DNA from: JAAYAY01 sp964429355
GTDB lineage: Bacteria > Planctomycetota > Planctomycetia > Pirellulales > Thermoguttaceae
Direction of reading: 5' to 3'
Assembly (NCBI GenBank): GCA_964429355.1
Contig: CAYSCH010000019.1
Span: forward strand, 1-48,359
Length of the DNA: 48,359 nucleotides
The notes below the pieces were generated by a model. It ran no database searches. It was given only the letters and a program-made list of their open reading frames with translations, and was not told the origin of the DNA. Positions 28,051-36,512 of this stretch are shown here, in pieces; the stretch's first letter is position 1, and the number at the start of each line of letters is the position of its first letter. The position numbers and the translations under genes were made by a program.

Positions 28051-28143
28051 TCAATAGCTCGCCAGCTTGTCGGGCGTTACCACGAATGCCCAGAGGCTCG
28101 TGAGGGCGACGACGATCAGGCAGATGATGGCAGCCGTTATCAT
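28051..28143 (-). CDS. possible 30-residue single-membrane-span peptide
   Basis: The frame encodes a hydrophobic core (MITAAIICLIVVALTSLWAF) and a short polar tail ending KLASY. The core is long enough to cross a membrane. Support is thin: there is only a weak GAGAG upstream and no homologue in mind. Confidence 0.3.
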   Translation of the reverse strand: MITAAIICLIVVALTSLWAFVVTPDKLASY

Positions 28144-28212
28144 GAACTCTCTGGCATCGGGGAAGGACTTGCATTGGCAAGTATTTCGGGGTCGCCAACG
28201 TTCTCATCGGAA

Positions 28213-28476
28213 CTATCGACACCGTGATGACTGCACGAAACGAACGGCCAGAAAGTCCAGGTGGTGACGAGCCAACTCCACTGGGTCAAGTGGAATGTTG
28301 CCGTCATCGCAATCGTTCAGAAGGACTTTCTCGGTGGCATCTTGGGGCAGCCGAGTCCGCAGCAGTTCCTTCCATCGGCGGACCAGCATATCATCGATTC
28401 GAGGTCCGAGGAACTCTTTCACGCTTTGTTCGGTGGGCGTCAGCATTTGGCAATTTGTCCCAGGAGGGCCTGACAT
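28213..28476 (-). CDS. hypothetical protein (87 aa)
   Basis: The sequence reads like a helical domain: EQSVKEFLGPRIDDMLVRRW, then KELLRTRLPQDATEKVLLND, then PLDPVELARHHLDFLAVRF. It is unrecognised and has no membrane segment. The same direction and close spacing suggest it belongs with the genes at 28525 and 28964. It may be a chance frame. Confidence 0.4.
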   Translation of the reverse strand: MSGPPGTNCQMLTPTEQSVKEFLGPRIDDMLVRRWKELLRTRLPQDATEKVLLNDCDDGNIPLDPVELARHHLDFLAVRFVQSSRCR

Positions 28477-28524
28477 CGGAGGATGTGCCGCCAGAGGAAA
28501 GATAACCTCTAGGCACCCTAGTAT

Positions 28525-28845
28525 TCAACCCTCCAGACCCGGAATCTTCGACACCCTAGCATTGAAAAGCCGTACCGCTTCGTTCCGTTCCTCATCCGTG
28601 AGCCCTGCTGCATCCATAAGCCGGTTCCAATTATTCCGAAGATCTTCGAGGCTCTGAATGCCATCGAACCCCACAGCTCCTTCCGGTCGGATGTAGACAA
28701 GGTTTTCCTGCTCACTGACGGTGAGTTCAGCGATAGTGGGGTCTGTGAAGGATTCGCCGAGGACATACCCAACGATTGCTGCCATGAACGGCGACATGTC
28801 GGGGAAACGACCAGGATCGAGCTTCTGGGAAAGGTTTGTGGGCAT
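28525..28845 (-). CDS. hypothetical protein (106 aa)
   Basis: The protein has a compact sequence (MSPFMAAIVGYVLGES, FTDPTIAELTVSEQENLVYI, then a helical end IQSLEDLRNNWNRLMDAAGL TDEERNEAV). I do not recognise it. It is downstream of the NACHT gene on the same strand, separated by about 118 nt, and may be expressed with it. No signal peptide is visible. Confidence 0.55.
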   Translation of the reverse strand: MPTNLSQKLDPGRFPDMSPFMAAIVGYVLGESFTDPTIAELTVSEQENLVYIRPEGAVGFDGIQSLEDLRNNWNRLMDAAGLTDEERNEAVRLFNARVSKIPGLEG

Positions 28846-28963
28846 GTGATCGCACGGGGCTTGATGGGTTTGAGCGGTGATCCACGTTCCTATTCTACTG
28901 GGGTGCGAAGGCGGGCAAAAGACCGTTGGGGAGCGTGCCCGAGAGCAGCCGAATCACTCCCCC

Positions 28964-31378
28964 TCAAACCCGGTCGGCAGGTCCGTCAACGGCTTTCACA
29001 GCCCCCTGCTGTACCTCCAGTAGCAGGCCTTTTAGCTCCTTCGTCACGGACGGGATCATATGCTGGACGTGTGGCAGTAAATGATCACAAATGCGCTTGG
29101 CCGCCTTCTTCTGAGCAGGCGTAGTGACGTGGAGTTGCTGGACATAAAAGCTTCCGAGGTGTAGGGCGAGTAATAGTCGCTGATCCTCGGGACGAAACTT
29201 TCGAACCATCTCCTGGGCTTGGTCAAGCTGCTGGGACTCGATCAGTCCCGCTATGCACCAGAATATTCTTGTGTCTCTTTCATTGGAATCCGCTCGGCTT
29301 GAGTCAGGGTCAGCCAATACATGACTTGCGACCAAGCTAATTACCTTGGACGCCACAGCATCTCGTCCGTACAAAAAATACACAAGGACCGAAAGAGTCT
29401 GCAAATCACCACGTGTTGCCGCAAATTCCTTAAGTGATTCGTCTTTAGATCGTGATATCGTGTCTACGACCCAACGCAACGCTTCGCACTTGTCGGCTAC
29501 TTTCATCAGGTAGCACGCCTGAACCGCCAGTCCCACCGTAATGGCTGCCTGAAAAAGATTCGCACCAAGGACAGAATCCATACCTTGCCGCAAAGCTGTC
29601 AGGCCAGTATGATCGTCTGGATTCTCGCCGAAATAGAACACTATCGCCTTGGTCCACCAGCCATCTGTAACAGCCGATCCGAGAAACTCTACCGAAGGGA
29701 TTGCACGCCCGGCAAAGAACTCTTGCAGGAGCAAATGGCGAAACGCAAGCTCGTCGCCTTCGACACGAATCAAGCCAGACCGATACACGATTTCGTCGAA
29801 GAGAGAATTGATATCCGCCTCGTGTCCTCGATCCCGCAGTTCTCGGTCGATAATTGCCCTGCACTCGCTAAGCGAAAGTCTTGTTGTCTTTTCGCTGTGC
29901 ATTGCGAATGCGACACGACCGAGCAGGAAGTCCTTTAGGTGTGACTGGTACTGCTGGGCAAGCCCCTTCGCCTGATCCCACCGGCCAAGCATCATTTCGG
30001 TAAACTTTTTGAACAGTTCCGTAATGTTAGCTGGAATGTCAGTTCGTGCGTAGTCTGTTGTGGCAACGAACACAGTGACGAGTAAAGGGTTCAGTTCCAG
30101 GCCATGAACATTTTCTAGCCTTCGCAGAAGTTCCTGCATTGCTTCCTGGGGAAGCGATTGCCCTCGTGACAAGCGTTCTATCATGCGTCCCGCCTGCTGG
30201 AAGCTGATGGGGCTCACGTGGAGGCGGAGTGCAGGTAGGGCGTCAAGGAATCGGCGTACACACGGGTAGTCACGGGAGGTTACAATGACTCGACATGCGG
30301 GAAACTGGGAAGAGAACTCCCCGATACGTTCCGCAAGCAATGATTGCTGTGGTTCGCCCGGAATCTCGTCTAGCGCATCAATGAGAAGCACAACCGACCC
30401 CATGGTGAGGTCATCTCGGGAAAACGCTGGTGCATCTTCTGGTGTAAGCACCTTGGTCACCTCTGCTGCGTATTCGACGAGTCGCTTGTCAGAGGCAGCA
30501 ATTTTGGGCGCTGTGAGATAGACGGGAATCGCTTTAGCCTCTTTGGATTGCAGAGCCTCCTCGATCATAATCATTGCTAGCCGTCTCAGGCTTGTTGTCT
30601 TGCCCGCCCCGGCTTCGCCAGTAATTAGAATGAGACGCTCTCGCCGCTGCAAAACCTGCTGTATCGGAAACTCCTCCATGTGCAGTTCATCCGTCACTTC
30701 GCCCTGATGCCGCTTTGGTCGTGTTCCGTATCTGTGCAAATACAACTGGGCGAAGCCATCGGCAGTAAGCGGAGCCGCTGTCTGCGTGCCATTTCCGAGA
30801 TGAGACACGTCAATCGTCTCGCTCTGAGCAGCCAAATGCTCTCGAAGAGCTTTCAAGTAGGGAAGTCGCTTGACATCGATGCCGTACCAAAGCTCTGGCA
30901 TCAGCTTGTCAATCAGGGGAATGAAGTAGTTTGCATCACGGAAGATAATCCTGGTATCGGCCACTTGCTCTGTAATGTAGTCCTGAGCCTTCTTATTGAT
31001 TTCGCCGCTCGCCGCTAGAATAACGTAATCCGGGTAGTGCTTCTGCTTGGTTGTTTCATCCCGCACTACCGTCTTCAACGCTGTTTGGAGTTGCACCTGA
31101 GCGGTTACGACGTTCTCTCGGGCCTTGGCGGACATCTTGAGGTTGCCCTTCTTCGTCTGCACAACGTACAGAATCCGTCCCCTCACCTTATCTTCCCCAA
31201 AGAAGTAGCAGTCTTTTCCCTCCTCATCAGGGCCGCAAAGGTCTTTACCATGGGTGAGCCCCATCAACAAATAGAGGGGACGAACAACCGTGTCACGGAA
31301 CTCGTCTTCCGGGAACGACTCGATGAAGGCTCTTTTCTTGAAGAGGGGGATGATCGACGGGTTCAGTGATTTAGTCAT
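28964..31378 (-). CDS. NACHT STAND NTPase with N-terminal nuclease-like domain
   Basis: The 804-residue protein has a NACHT module: Walker A GEAGAGKTT at 254-262, Walker B VVLLIDALDEIPG at 329-341 and sensor TSRD at 367-370. Helical sensor-like sequence runs to the end. The first 170 residues contain an acidic residue at 51 (GPDEEGKD), then YVVQTKKG (Q74, K76) and DYVILAASGE. This is the D...[E/Q]xK signature of PD-(D/E)XK Mrr-like nucleases. Known bacterial NACHT proteins (bNACHT) are NLR-like phage sensors. The likely model is activation by a phage product followed by DNA cleavage. Seen: both motif sets. Inferred: the anti-phage role. It is flanked by a BrxL remnant and small genes. Confidence 0.82.
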   Translation of the reverse strand: MTKSLNPSIIPLFKKRAFIESFPEDEFRDTVVRPLYLLMGLTHGKDLCGPDEEGKDCYFFGEDKVRGRILYVVQTKKGNLKMSAKARENVVTAQVQLQTALKTVVRDETTKQKHYPDYVILAASGEINKKAQDYITEQVADTRIIFRDANYFIPLIDKLMPELWYGIDVKRLPYLKALREHLAAQSETIDVSHLGNGTQTAAPLTADGFAQLYLHRYGTRPKRHQGEVTDELHMEEFPIQQVLQRRERLILITGEAGAGKTTSLRRLAMIMIEEALQSKEAKAIPVYLTAPKIAASDKRLVEYAAEVTKVLTPEDAPAFSRDDLTMGSVVLLIDALDEIPGEPQQSLLAERIGEFSSQFPACRVIVTSRDYPCVRRFLDALPALRLHVSPISFQQAGRMIERLSRGQSLPQEAMQELLRRLENVHGLELNPLLVTVFVATTDYARTDIPANITELFKKFTEMMLGRWDQAKGLAQQYQSHLKDFLLGRVAFAMHSEKTTRLSLSECRAIIDRELRDRGHEADINSLFDEIVYRSGLIRVEGDELAFRHLLLQEFFAGRAIPSVEFLGSAVTDGWWTKAIVFYFGENPDDHTGLTALRQGMDSVLGANLFQAAITVGLAVQACYLMKVADKCEALRWVVDTISRSKDESLKEFAATRGDLQTLSVLVYFLYGRDAVASKVISLVASHVLADPDSSRADSNERDTRIFWCIAGLIESQQLDQAQEMVRKFRPEDQRLLLALHLGSFYVQQLHVTTPAQKKAAKRICDHLLPHVQHMIPSVTKELKGLLLEVQQGAVKAVDGPADRV

Positions 31379-31432
31379 AGTCTCACTCGTGGGATGTGGC
31401 GGTAAAAACGACCGGATTAAGAGCTTCTATGT

Positions 31433-31765
31433 TCAATCCACCCCCAACGCCTTGAACACAGCATCCGTGGGGTTGGCATAGAAGCTGGTTTGGAATTTCG
31501 CAAATAACTCACCTGGGATGCTGGCGATGTCACCGACGCTGCCCATTGGGAGCAGGATTCTCTTGGCCCCGGCGTCGAAGGCCACCTGAAGGGACTCAGC
31601 GAGGTTCTGCACAGGAACGATGTTTCCACCCAGGCTCATGCTTCCCAGAACGACGATCTGTGACTGGAGCGGTTTACCCATCACGGCGGAACACAATGCC
31701 ACAAACGACGCTAGGATCAGGTCGTCACGAGTGAGGACGGAGAGTATTGCGGGTTTGAGTTTCAA
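31433..31765 (-). pseudogene. brxL: C-terminal remnant of BREX Lon-like protein BrxL
   Basis: About 110 residues match the end of BrxL as I know it: GSMSLGGNIVPVQNLAESLQ, VAFDAGAKRILLP, GELFAKFQTSFYANPTDAVF and KALGVD. The Lon fold Lys of AGAKRILLP is present. BrxL is normally about 680 residues with an AAA ATPase half, all missing here. A TAG lies directly before the TTG at 31765, and no ATPase sequence is found upstream. It is therefore a fragment left from a BREX locus, with no other brx gene in the window. Confidence 0.7.
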
Positions 31766-32111
31766 CTAGATCCTCTTCTCACCGGTGTTCCGATGTCGCC
31801 GAATCCATGGAGACATCACCTCTTGGTTACTCGGTTCCGGTGGACCAGAAGCAGCGACGGCGATGAGTCGATCACTTCCCAAACTACCTGCAAATTTCAA
31901 CTGTTCCGAGGCGTTCCGGCAGCCCCGTACCTTCCAATTACCACCAGAAAGCCGCAGTTTACCCCCTTCGGGGTGTGTCCGCAAGTTTTCTGGCCCCACA
32001 AGTGACTTATCCGCAACGAGTTGTCAGAATCCAGCATTCCTGCACCTCTATGGTGCATTACCTCGATTAAGGGATACGTTAGTGTGCGAGCGGCATGGCT
32101 CTCAGCAGTCT
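31766..32111. other. intergenic region, no gene recognised
   Basis: About 345 bp between the BrxL remnant and the deoxyribosyltransferase-like gene. A small stable hairpin (ACCCC/GGGGT, loop CTTC on the plus strand) lies near 31965. Frames on both strands lack starts and resemble nothing. It may be decayed sequence. Confidence 0.4.
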
Positions 32112-32675
32112 TTACTTTCGCCTCTTGGGGAATTTGCCAATGTTCGCCAGAATCCTATTCGCAAGGGACTTTCGAAGCTCCGCAATATCATCCCAGACAA
32201 TGTGATTCAATTGACGAGTGTCGAAATGGGCCTGGGGCATATTTTCCTTATGGCATGTCCAGATCACAGGCAATCCCATGCCCATAGCATATCCAGCCTC
32301 AAAGTAGACGCCATTCTTGTGTTCGGTCACGTCGGCGATCAGAAAGCGGCATTCTTTGATTCCTGCGATGATCTCGAAGACTATGTCACCAAGGAACTCT
32401 TGTCGATCCACCCTAATGGCCTCGTAACCGGCATCCAGCTCGATAGCAGGCATGATCGCTTGATCGTATGCTTCCGTTAGTAGGGGGCCATACTCGCCAT
32501 CCTTTGTAAATGACATGGCGACAAACGCATACGGCGAGTCGAGGGTTGGGACACGCTCAACCTCTTCCCAACCCTTTGGTGTCAGCCAATAACGATAATC
32601 GCCGAGTTCTTCTGACGGCCTTTCTGCTCGCTGGCCATCAACGAAACCGGCCTCCTTGATGAACTGGGCGAAAAA
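32112..32675 (-). pseudogene. C-terminal part of a zinc-finger/deoxyribosyltransferase-like protein, split by a chimeric join
   Basis: The frame reads QFIKEAGFVDGQ, GDYRYWLTPKGWEEVERV, YAFVAMSFTKDG, GYEAIRVDRQEF, CRFLIADVTEHKNGVYFEAG and MGLPVIWTC. The pattern FVAMxF...GY...RVD...FLIADVT...GVYFEAGYAMG is that of nucleoside 2-deoxyribosyltransferase-like (TIR-adjacent) domains found in defence proteins. In situ it lacks a start, because the upstream sequence changes into NAD kinase antisense. Its N-terminal half is at 32864-33356. The break is probably an assembly artefact, so the native gene is likely intact. Confidence 0.65.
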
Positions 32676-32853
32676 GCAGATGTCATCATTATGCTGGGCG
32701 GCGACGGTACCACTTTGGGCATCGCGCGCCGCATGGCCCGCTTTAAACTGCCGATTATCGCCATCAATGCCGGGCGCCTCGGTTTTATCACCGACTTTTC
32801 ATTGCATGAAATGGACAAAGACCTTCCGCCGCTGCTTCGCGGTGAATACGAGG
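32650..32853 (+). other. NAD kinase fragment, chimeric contig end
   Basis: The plus strand reads LLDELGEKADVIIMLGGDGT, then LGIARRMARFKLPIIAINAG, RLGFITDFSLHE and LPPLLRGEYE. That is an unmistakable part of NAD kinase (GGDGT and GRLGFITD motifs), without start or end. It lies against the N gap and interrupts a minus-strand gene, whose frame overlaps it for some 20-40 nt at the left edge. This is how a false overlap join looks. It should not be read as a gene of this locus. The left boundary is approximate. Confidence 0.8.
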
Positions 32854-32863
32854 NNNNNNNNNN
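32854..32863. other. scaffold gap of 10 N
   Basis: A fixed-length N run separates the NAD kinase fragment from the N-terminal half of the deoxyribosyltransferase-like gene. Confidence 0.95.
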
Positions 32864-33356
32864 CGAATTCGTCTATGTTGGCGGCAAAGCAAACGGGATA
32901 ATCCGTCTGCCCTTTCAAGGTGACTCGCTCACCTGGAAAGCATGATTTATGGGCGATGTGGGCCAGGAGGTAACGCACCTTCGTGGGAACATCATTCTTG
33001 GCCGGGGCGGAAGATGCCAAGTCCTTATAGTTCGTACTGGTGAGCAACTCGGGATGGCCCGTGTACTCCCATCGCCGCCTGACAATTGCCGACAACGGCA
33101 GCTTGACATCTGATGGCAACTTGCCAGACTGGAGTGTCAGCAGCACTTCTAGGGTGATGGCGTATTGGCTGCACACTGGGCAGTCTACATGCCAAGTATC
33201 CCGGTCTGATCCCTCCCGGATTGTCGTAGGTTTGCGACTGCAAAGGGGGCAACTCTCCTTCAGCTCGTCTCGATAATCAGCGGGAATCACTGCATACTCC
33301 TTACCAAACGTACCAGCGACTCGCCAAATGTCGTTGACGGGAGGCCGAAATGTCAA
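32864..33356 (-). CDS. N-terminal half of zinc-finger/deoxyribosyltransferase-like protein
   Basis: About 164 residues are visible. A Cys pair (CPLC) and a second pair (CPVC) about 25 residues on form a zinc ribbon. A helical region follows (LLTLQSGKLPSDVKLPLSAI, VRYLLAHIAHKSCFPGE), ending DYPVCFAANIDEF at the gap. The C-terminal half at 32112-32675 begins QFIKEAGFVDG, which fits directly after it with only a few residues missing. The likely full protein is about 350 residues: zinc ribbon, winged helix, deoxyribosyltransferase-like domain. This layout is known in standalone defence-island proteins of uncertain chemistry. Confidence 0.65.
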
Positions 33357-33369
33357 TAATGGTTTCGAA

Positions 33370-33747
33370 TCAGCGACATGTTCTACGGTGATGCGCTCCT
33401 GTTGTCTTTGGGACCATTCCTTTCATGTACTTCCGCCGCTTCGTCTCGGGGAACCGCTCGATGGCATATCGCAGCATTGTCCGGCGCATGACTCGGCTGT
33501 GCTTATCGAGGAAACTCTCCAGTGCCGCCACTTCCCTCTTCCCAACCTCCCTCAGCATCCAGCCCACGGCCTTGTGGATCAAGTCCTCCCTGTCCCCAAG
33601 CAGCTTCTCGGCGATCCTCAGCGTGTCGGCGAAGTCATCCCGCCAAATGAACCAGCCGGTGGCTATGATGCTGATCCGCCGTTCCCAGAGGCTCGCCGAC
33701 TTCGCCAGCCGGTCGAGCGGCTTGCGGCTCCTGGTCTCCAGTGACAT
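33370..33747 (-). pseudogene. C-terminal remnant of AlkD-like DNA alkylation repair gene
   Basis: The frame carries RKPLDRLAKSASLWERRISI, ATGWFIWRDDF, DTLRIAEKLL, DLIHKAVGWMLREVGKRE and RTMLRYAIERFPETKRRKYM. These HEAT-like helices form the second half of AlkD glycosylases, including the LWERRI and HKAVGWMLREVGKR signatures. The N-terminal roughly 110 residues are absent, and the few residues upstream of the Met at 33747 are noise. AlkD removes 3- and 7-alkyl purines; this remnant cannot fold as a complete HEAT array and is probably inactive. Confidence 0.7.
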
Positions 33748-33818
33748 GTCGTAGCCGCCGCTACCGCATCGCATTGTCATTCGCCAAACGGTCATCTGTT
33801 GCTACGTCCGTCAATGTG

Positions 33819-34958
33819 TCATTTGCCTTCTTTCAATCCAAGATGGCTCCGAACCTTCTCAAGATACAGAATCATGGAGTGATCTTCGACCATGCGAGGT
33901 GCTCCCTGACACATAGGTGGTCCATGAGGCAGTCGTCTTGGATCGCTGCTATCGGCCTTCAACTCTGCTTGCAGGCGTGCAAATTCTTCGTCGGAGAGTG
34001 GTTCGATCTCAGTTCCATCATTGGGTAGTGCGTCTTTGGGGGTGGCGGCACCGACGAGAAGTCGCTTCGGCTTAGATCGCTCAACACCGCTGTCTGTGAA
34101 CCACACGAGCGAACCGCAAGGTGCATGACCCGGAGGTATTCTAGTAACGACATCATTCCCGTTAGCGAATCTGGCAAATCGGCCAAGAAGAAGTTCGTCG
34201 ATATGTCTGGCAAGTTGGGTCCGAGCTACCATGGGCTGTCCGAACGTCATGAGTCCGTCGATCGGGTAATTGCCGCTGTCTAGGAAGTCATACGCACAGA
34301 CAGCGGCAATCGCACCTCCCAGGCTATGGCCAGTCACCCAGAGGTGTGTCGTATTGCGATCAGCCAGAATCTGCTCAATCTGTGGCTTCATCGAAGTGTA
34401 TGCATCGCTAAAGCCACGATGAAATGCCCCATGTGGCGTGCCGGTGTCAGTAGCACGAAAGTTCTTGATCCAGTCCGACAGTTCATCGAAATCAGTACCA
34501 CGGAATGCCACGACAGTTACATCAACACCGGATATGACGTACCCAATCATTGACCCAGCAACGATTGGCATGAACTCGGGAAATCCAAGTTCTCGGAGCT
34601 TCTTCTGGGCGTCAACCGGAGGAAGATAGGCAGCCTCGCTGATGATAGCCAGCGTTTCGGAGACGGGCCAATCTGCTTCCCGTTTTTCCGAATCCCATAC
34701 CAACTGCAATCGTTCGATGGCCGTAGTGGGATAGTCCCGGTTAGGGTCAGTATTCGGAATGACCACTTCAGTTTCTTCCCCACCGGGTGGCCTCCGACAA
34801 GCGTACACTACTCCACATATAGCCAGTAGAAGCAGTACACCGCCGATGCCGCAAACCAGCCATTGCGGCCTGACAACCCACACACGGACGAAACTACCAA
34901 AGAACAAAAGGAGACCGGCGATTAGGAAGAAAAGAAGATTCGAGCTTAGCCACTTCAT
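33819..34958 (-). CDS. membrane-anchored class 3 lipase
   Basis: The 379-residue protein has two membrane segments (about 8-28 and 33-53) and a lipase class 3 core. The core shows VVAFRGTD (oxyanion region, about 149-156), GHSLGG with Ser212, Asp269 in NGNDVVTRIP and a late His (EDHSMILYL), completing the triad. Such enzymes hydrolyse acyl esters of lipids. In this position, on the cytoplasmic face and surrounded by defence genes, it may act on the cell's own membrane as an abortive-infection effector, but that is inference. Alternatively it is an ordinary lipase. No sensor partner is adjacent. It lies between the AlkD remnant and the Nmad3 gene. Confidence 0.78.
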   Translation of the reverse strand: MKWLSSNLLFFLIAGLLLFFGSFVRVWVVRPQWLVCGIGGVLLLLAICGVVYACRRPPGGEETEVVIPNTDPNRDYPTTAIERLQLVWDSEKREADWPVSETLAIISEAAYLPPVDAQKKLRELGFPEFMPIVAGSMIGYVISGVDVTVVAFRGTDFDELSDWIKNFRATDTGTPHGAFHRGFSDAYTSMKPQIEQILADRNTTHLWVTGHSLGGAIAAVCAYDFLDSGNYPIDGLMTFGQPMVARTQLARHIDELLLGRFARFANGNDVVTRIPPGHAPCGSLVWFTDSGVERSKPKRLLVGAATPKDALPNDGTEIEPLSDEEFARLQAELKADSSDPRRLPHGPPMCQGAPRMVEDHSMILYLEKVRSHLGLKEGK

Positions 34959-35014
34959 ATTGCATCCTTCCCGTTGTCGGTGGTCACGTCGCCGATTCCT
35001 CGCCGCTGGATTGA

Positions 35015-35749
35015 TTACTTCAGTCGCATCACAAATCGAATCGCCTTTTCCACGAATTCAGGCTCCACCCACCGTGGTGGGCTACGCTGGATTGCCACCT
35101 TGCCGCCGAAGGTGCCGAAGACCTTCTGCATCTGTGGCGACAGAACCTTCAACGGTTGCCCTGACCGATTCGTCCCAACCGAACTGATCAAATGGGCATG
35201 TTGAAGCAATCGGCTCTCTGGCCCACCTTTAACCAGCACCAAATCTTCCTGTTGTTTCCTGAAGACGGACGGATAGCGGACATGAAAATTCTGTCCGAAC
35301 TGCTTCTGCAATGTCGTCTTCGTGAACTCCGTCGCCATTCCCGCCATCTCGACCACGAAGTAGCCGATGATATACAGGGCAGGCGGCTCCCCATTAACCC
35401 AACCAGTCTCCTCATCCCACTTCTGTAATCCGGCGTAGAAAATCAGATAGTCGCCCTTTTCCAGAGTCCGCAACGACCGTTTCGGCGTCGTCGGGTCGCC
35501 GTAGGTGAATGTCTCAAACTCTGGGTCTAGGTGGACGTGCTGCTGGGCAACGGCCTCACGCTTCCCAGGAGGAAAATATTGTGATTGCGGCACGCCGTAC
35601 TTTCCGACGCAGGTGCCGTACTTGTGGACGCTGACGCCCTTCTTATCGGGAATGCAAATGTATTCGAACGTGCCGTCCTTGAAAAGCGGCCCCTGGATGC
35701 CACCGCTACCGGAATCGATGCCGACACGAAGCAGGACAGCCTTGGTCAT
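35015..35749 (-). CDS. nucleotide-modification-associated domain 3 (Nmad3) protein
   Basis: From ATG 35749 (AAGGAGG about 8 nt upstream) the product has 244 residues. The opening KAVLLRVGIDSGSGGIQGPL and FKDGTFEYICIPDKKG fit the Nmad3 domain, a family predicted to act in hypermodification of DNA bases. Further conserved segments are DYLIFYAGLQKW, ALYIIGYFVVEMAG, NFHVRYPSVF, LVLVKGGPESRLL and SPPRWVE near the end. Its start overlaps the stop of the Nmad2 gene by 4 nt (ATGA), so the two are translated together. A truncated paralogue lies at 40922-41299. The chemistry is not established; family assignment is from memory. Confidence 0.7.
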   Translation of the reverse strand: MTKAVLLRVGIDSGSGGIQGPLFKDGTFEYICIPDKKGVSVHKYGTCVGKYGVPQSQYFPPGKREAVAQQHVHLDPEFETFTYGDPTTPKRSLRTLEKGDYLIFYAGLQKWDEETGWVNGEPPALYIIGYFVVEMAGMATEFTKTTLQKQFGQNFHVRYPSVFRKQQEDLVLVKGGPESRLLQHAHLISSVGTNRSGQPLKVLSPQMQKVFGTFGGKVAIQRSPPRWVEPEFVEKAIRFVMRLK

Positions 35750-36312
35750 GGGCACGGCCTCCTTCGTTTGACTTTTGGTGTACACGTCGGGATGGCATAC
35801 TTCGCAAGCGGTTTACACGGTACTCCATGCACGCCCTTTGTGAAAGTCGCTTCTAGCCACGAGACAAAATCCCAGATGAACTCCTCGGAAAACTCGCTTC
35901 GATGCCCTGGTCCCCGCTTCTCGAAATTGTGATCCAGATGGTCTTGTGGAATCTCCGAGATGTCGATGGCATTCCGCCCGAAGTAGAAGTAGTGCTGGGA
36001 AAGCAGTGCGACTCTTCCCTCTTCTGAAACAACATGCTCGGCGTCAACACGTTTTCCCTGGTACGCTTGGCAATATTCCGACAGCGGTATCTTTTGATCG
36101 ACTCGCATAGCGTAGATCAGCTTTCTGTGACCGGCACTTTTCCTCAGATCTGCCCCGCCTGTTCCTGCTATCCAGTCTCCCTCCTGAGTCAACTCGACGA
36201 TGTTCCGTTTCTTCGTGCGGTATTTGCATTTTGCCAACGTGCATAAGCCCCCTGACGGGTTCGGGGCGAATCCGTGATCATGGTCAACTACGTAGGAGAA
36301 AAGCTTGGGCAT
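35746..36312 (-). CDS. nucleotide-modification-associated domain 2 (Nmad2) protein
   Basis: The 188-residue product reads LFSYVVDHDHGFAPNPSGGL, CTLAKCKYRTKKRNIVE, GDWIAGTGGADL and LIYAMRVDQKIPLSEY. This is the pattern of Nmad2 (FAPNP, CTLACKP-like, GDWIiGTG, LIYAM), a family tied to modified-nucleotide systems. A charged basic tail (KVKRRRPCP) closes it. It lies directly upstream of, and overlaps, the Nmad3 gene. The pair is the best candidate here for a nucleotide-chemistry module, perhaps with the ADP-ribosylglycohydrolase that follows on the same strand. The reaction is unknown. Confidence 0.72.
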   Translation of the reverse strand: MPKLFSYVVDHDHGFAPNPSGGLCTLAKCKYRTKKRNIVELTQEGDWIAGTGGADLRKSAGHRKLIYAMRVDQKIPLSEYCQAYQGKRVDAEHVVSEEGRVALLSQHYFYFGRNAIDISEIPQDHLDHNFEKRGPGHRSEFSEEFIWDFVSWLEATFTKGVHGVPCKPLAKYAIPTCTPKVKRRRPCP

Positions 36313-36512
36313 GGGTATTGGCTCTGCTGGAAACCCTGAATCACCCTCTCAGAGGCTCCAGAATCGCTCAGGATGCGTTGTTTTATAAAGCAGGTGTTCT
36401 GGGTCGTCTGATTATGATCGACTTCAATGAAAGGGAACAAGCATTTGTTTCATAGATCCGAGACGATGGTATCCACCTTGGGGATGCTCGTGTCCTCCAA
36501 AGCCCAACGATG

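Noticed and set aside
15848..31378. Integrase or conjugation genes
   Set aside because: None found on either strand; the segment is called mobile-like only from gene content and the tRNA border.
31766..32111. Group II intron or retron RNA remnant
   Set aside because: A structured look and a stable hairpin were noted, but no domain V, reverse transcriptase or msr/msd arrangement could be recognised.
32691..32945. Native nadK gene
   Set aside because: No start or end, flanked by an N gap, and it interrupts another gene; best explained by a chimeric join.
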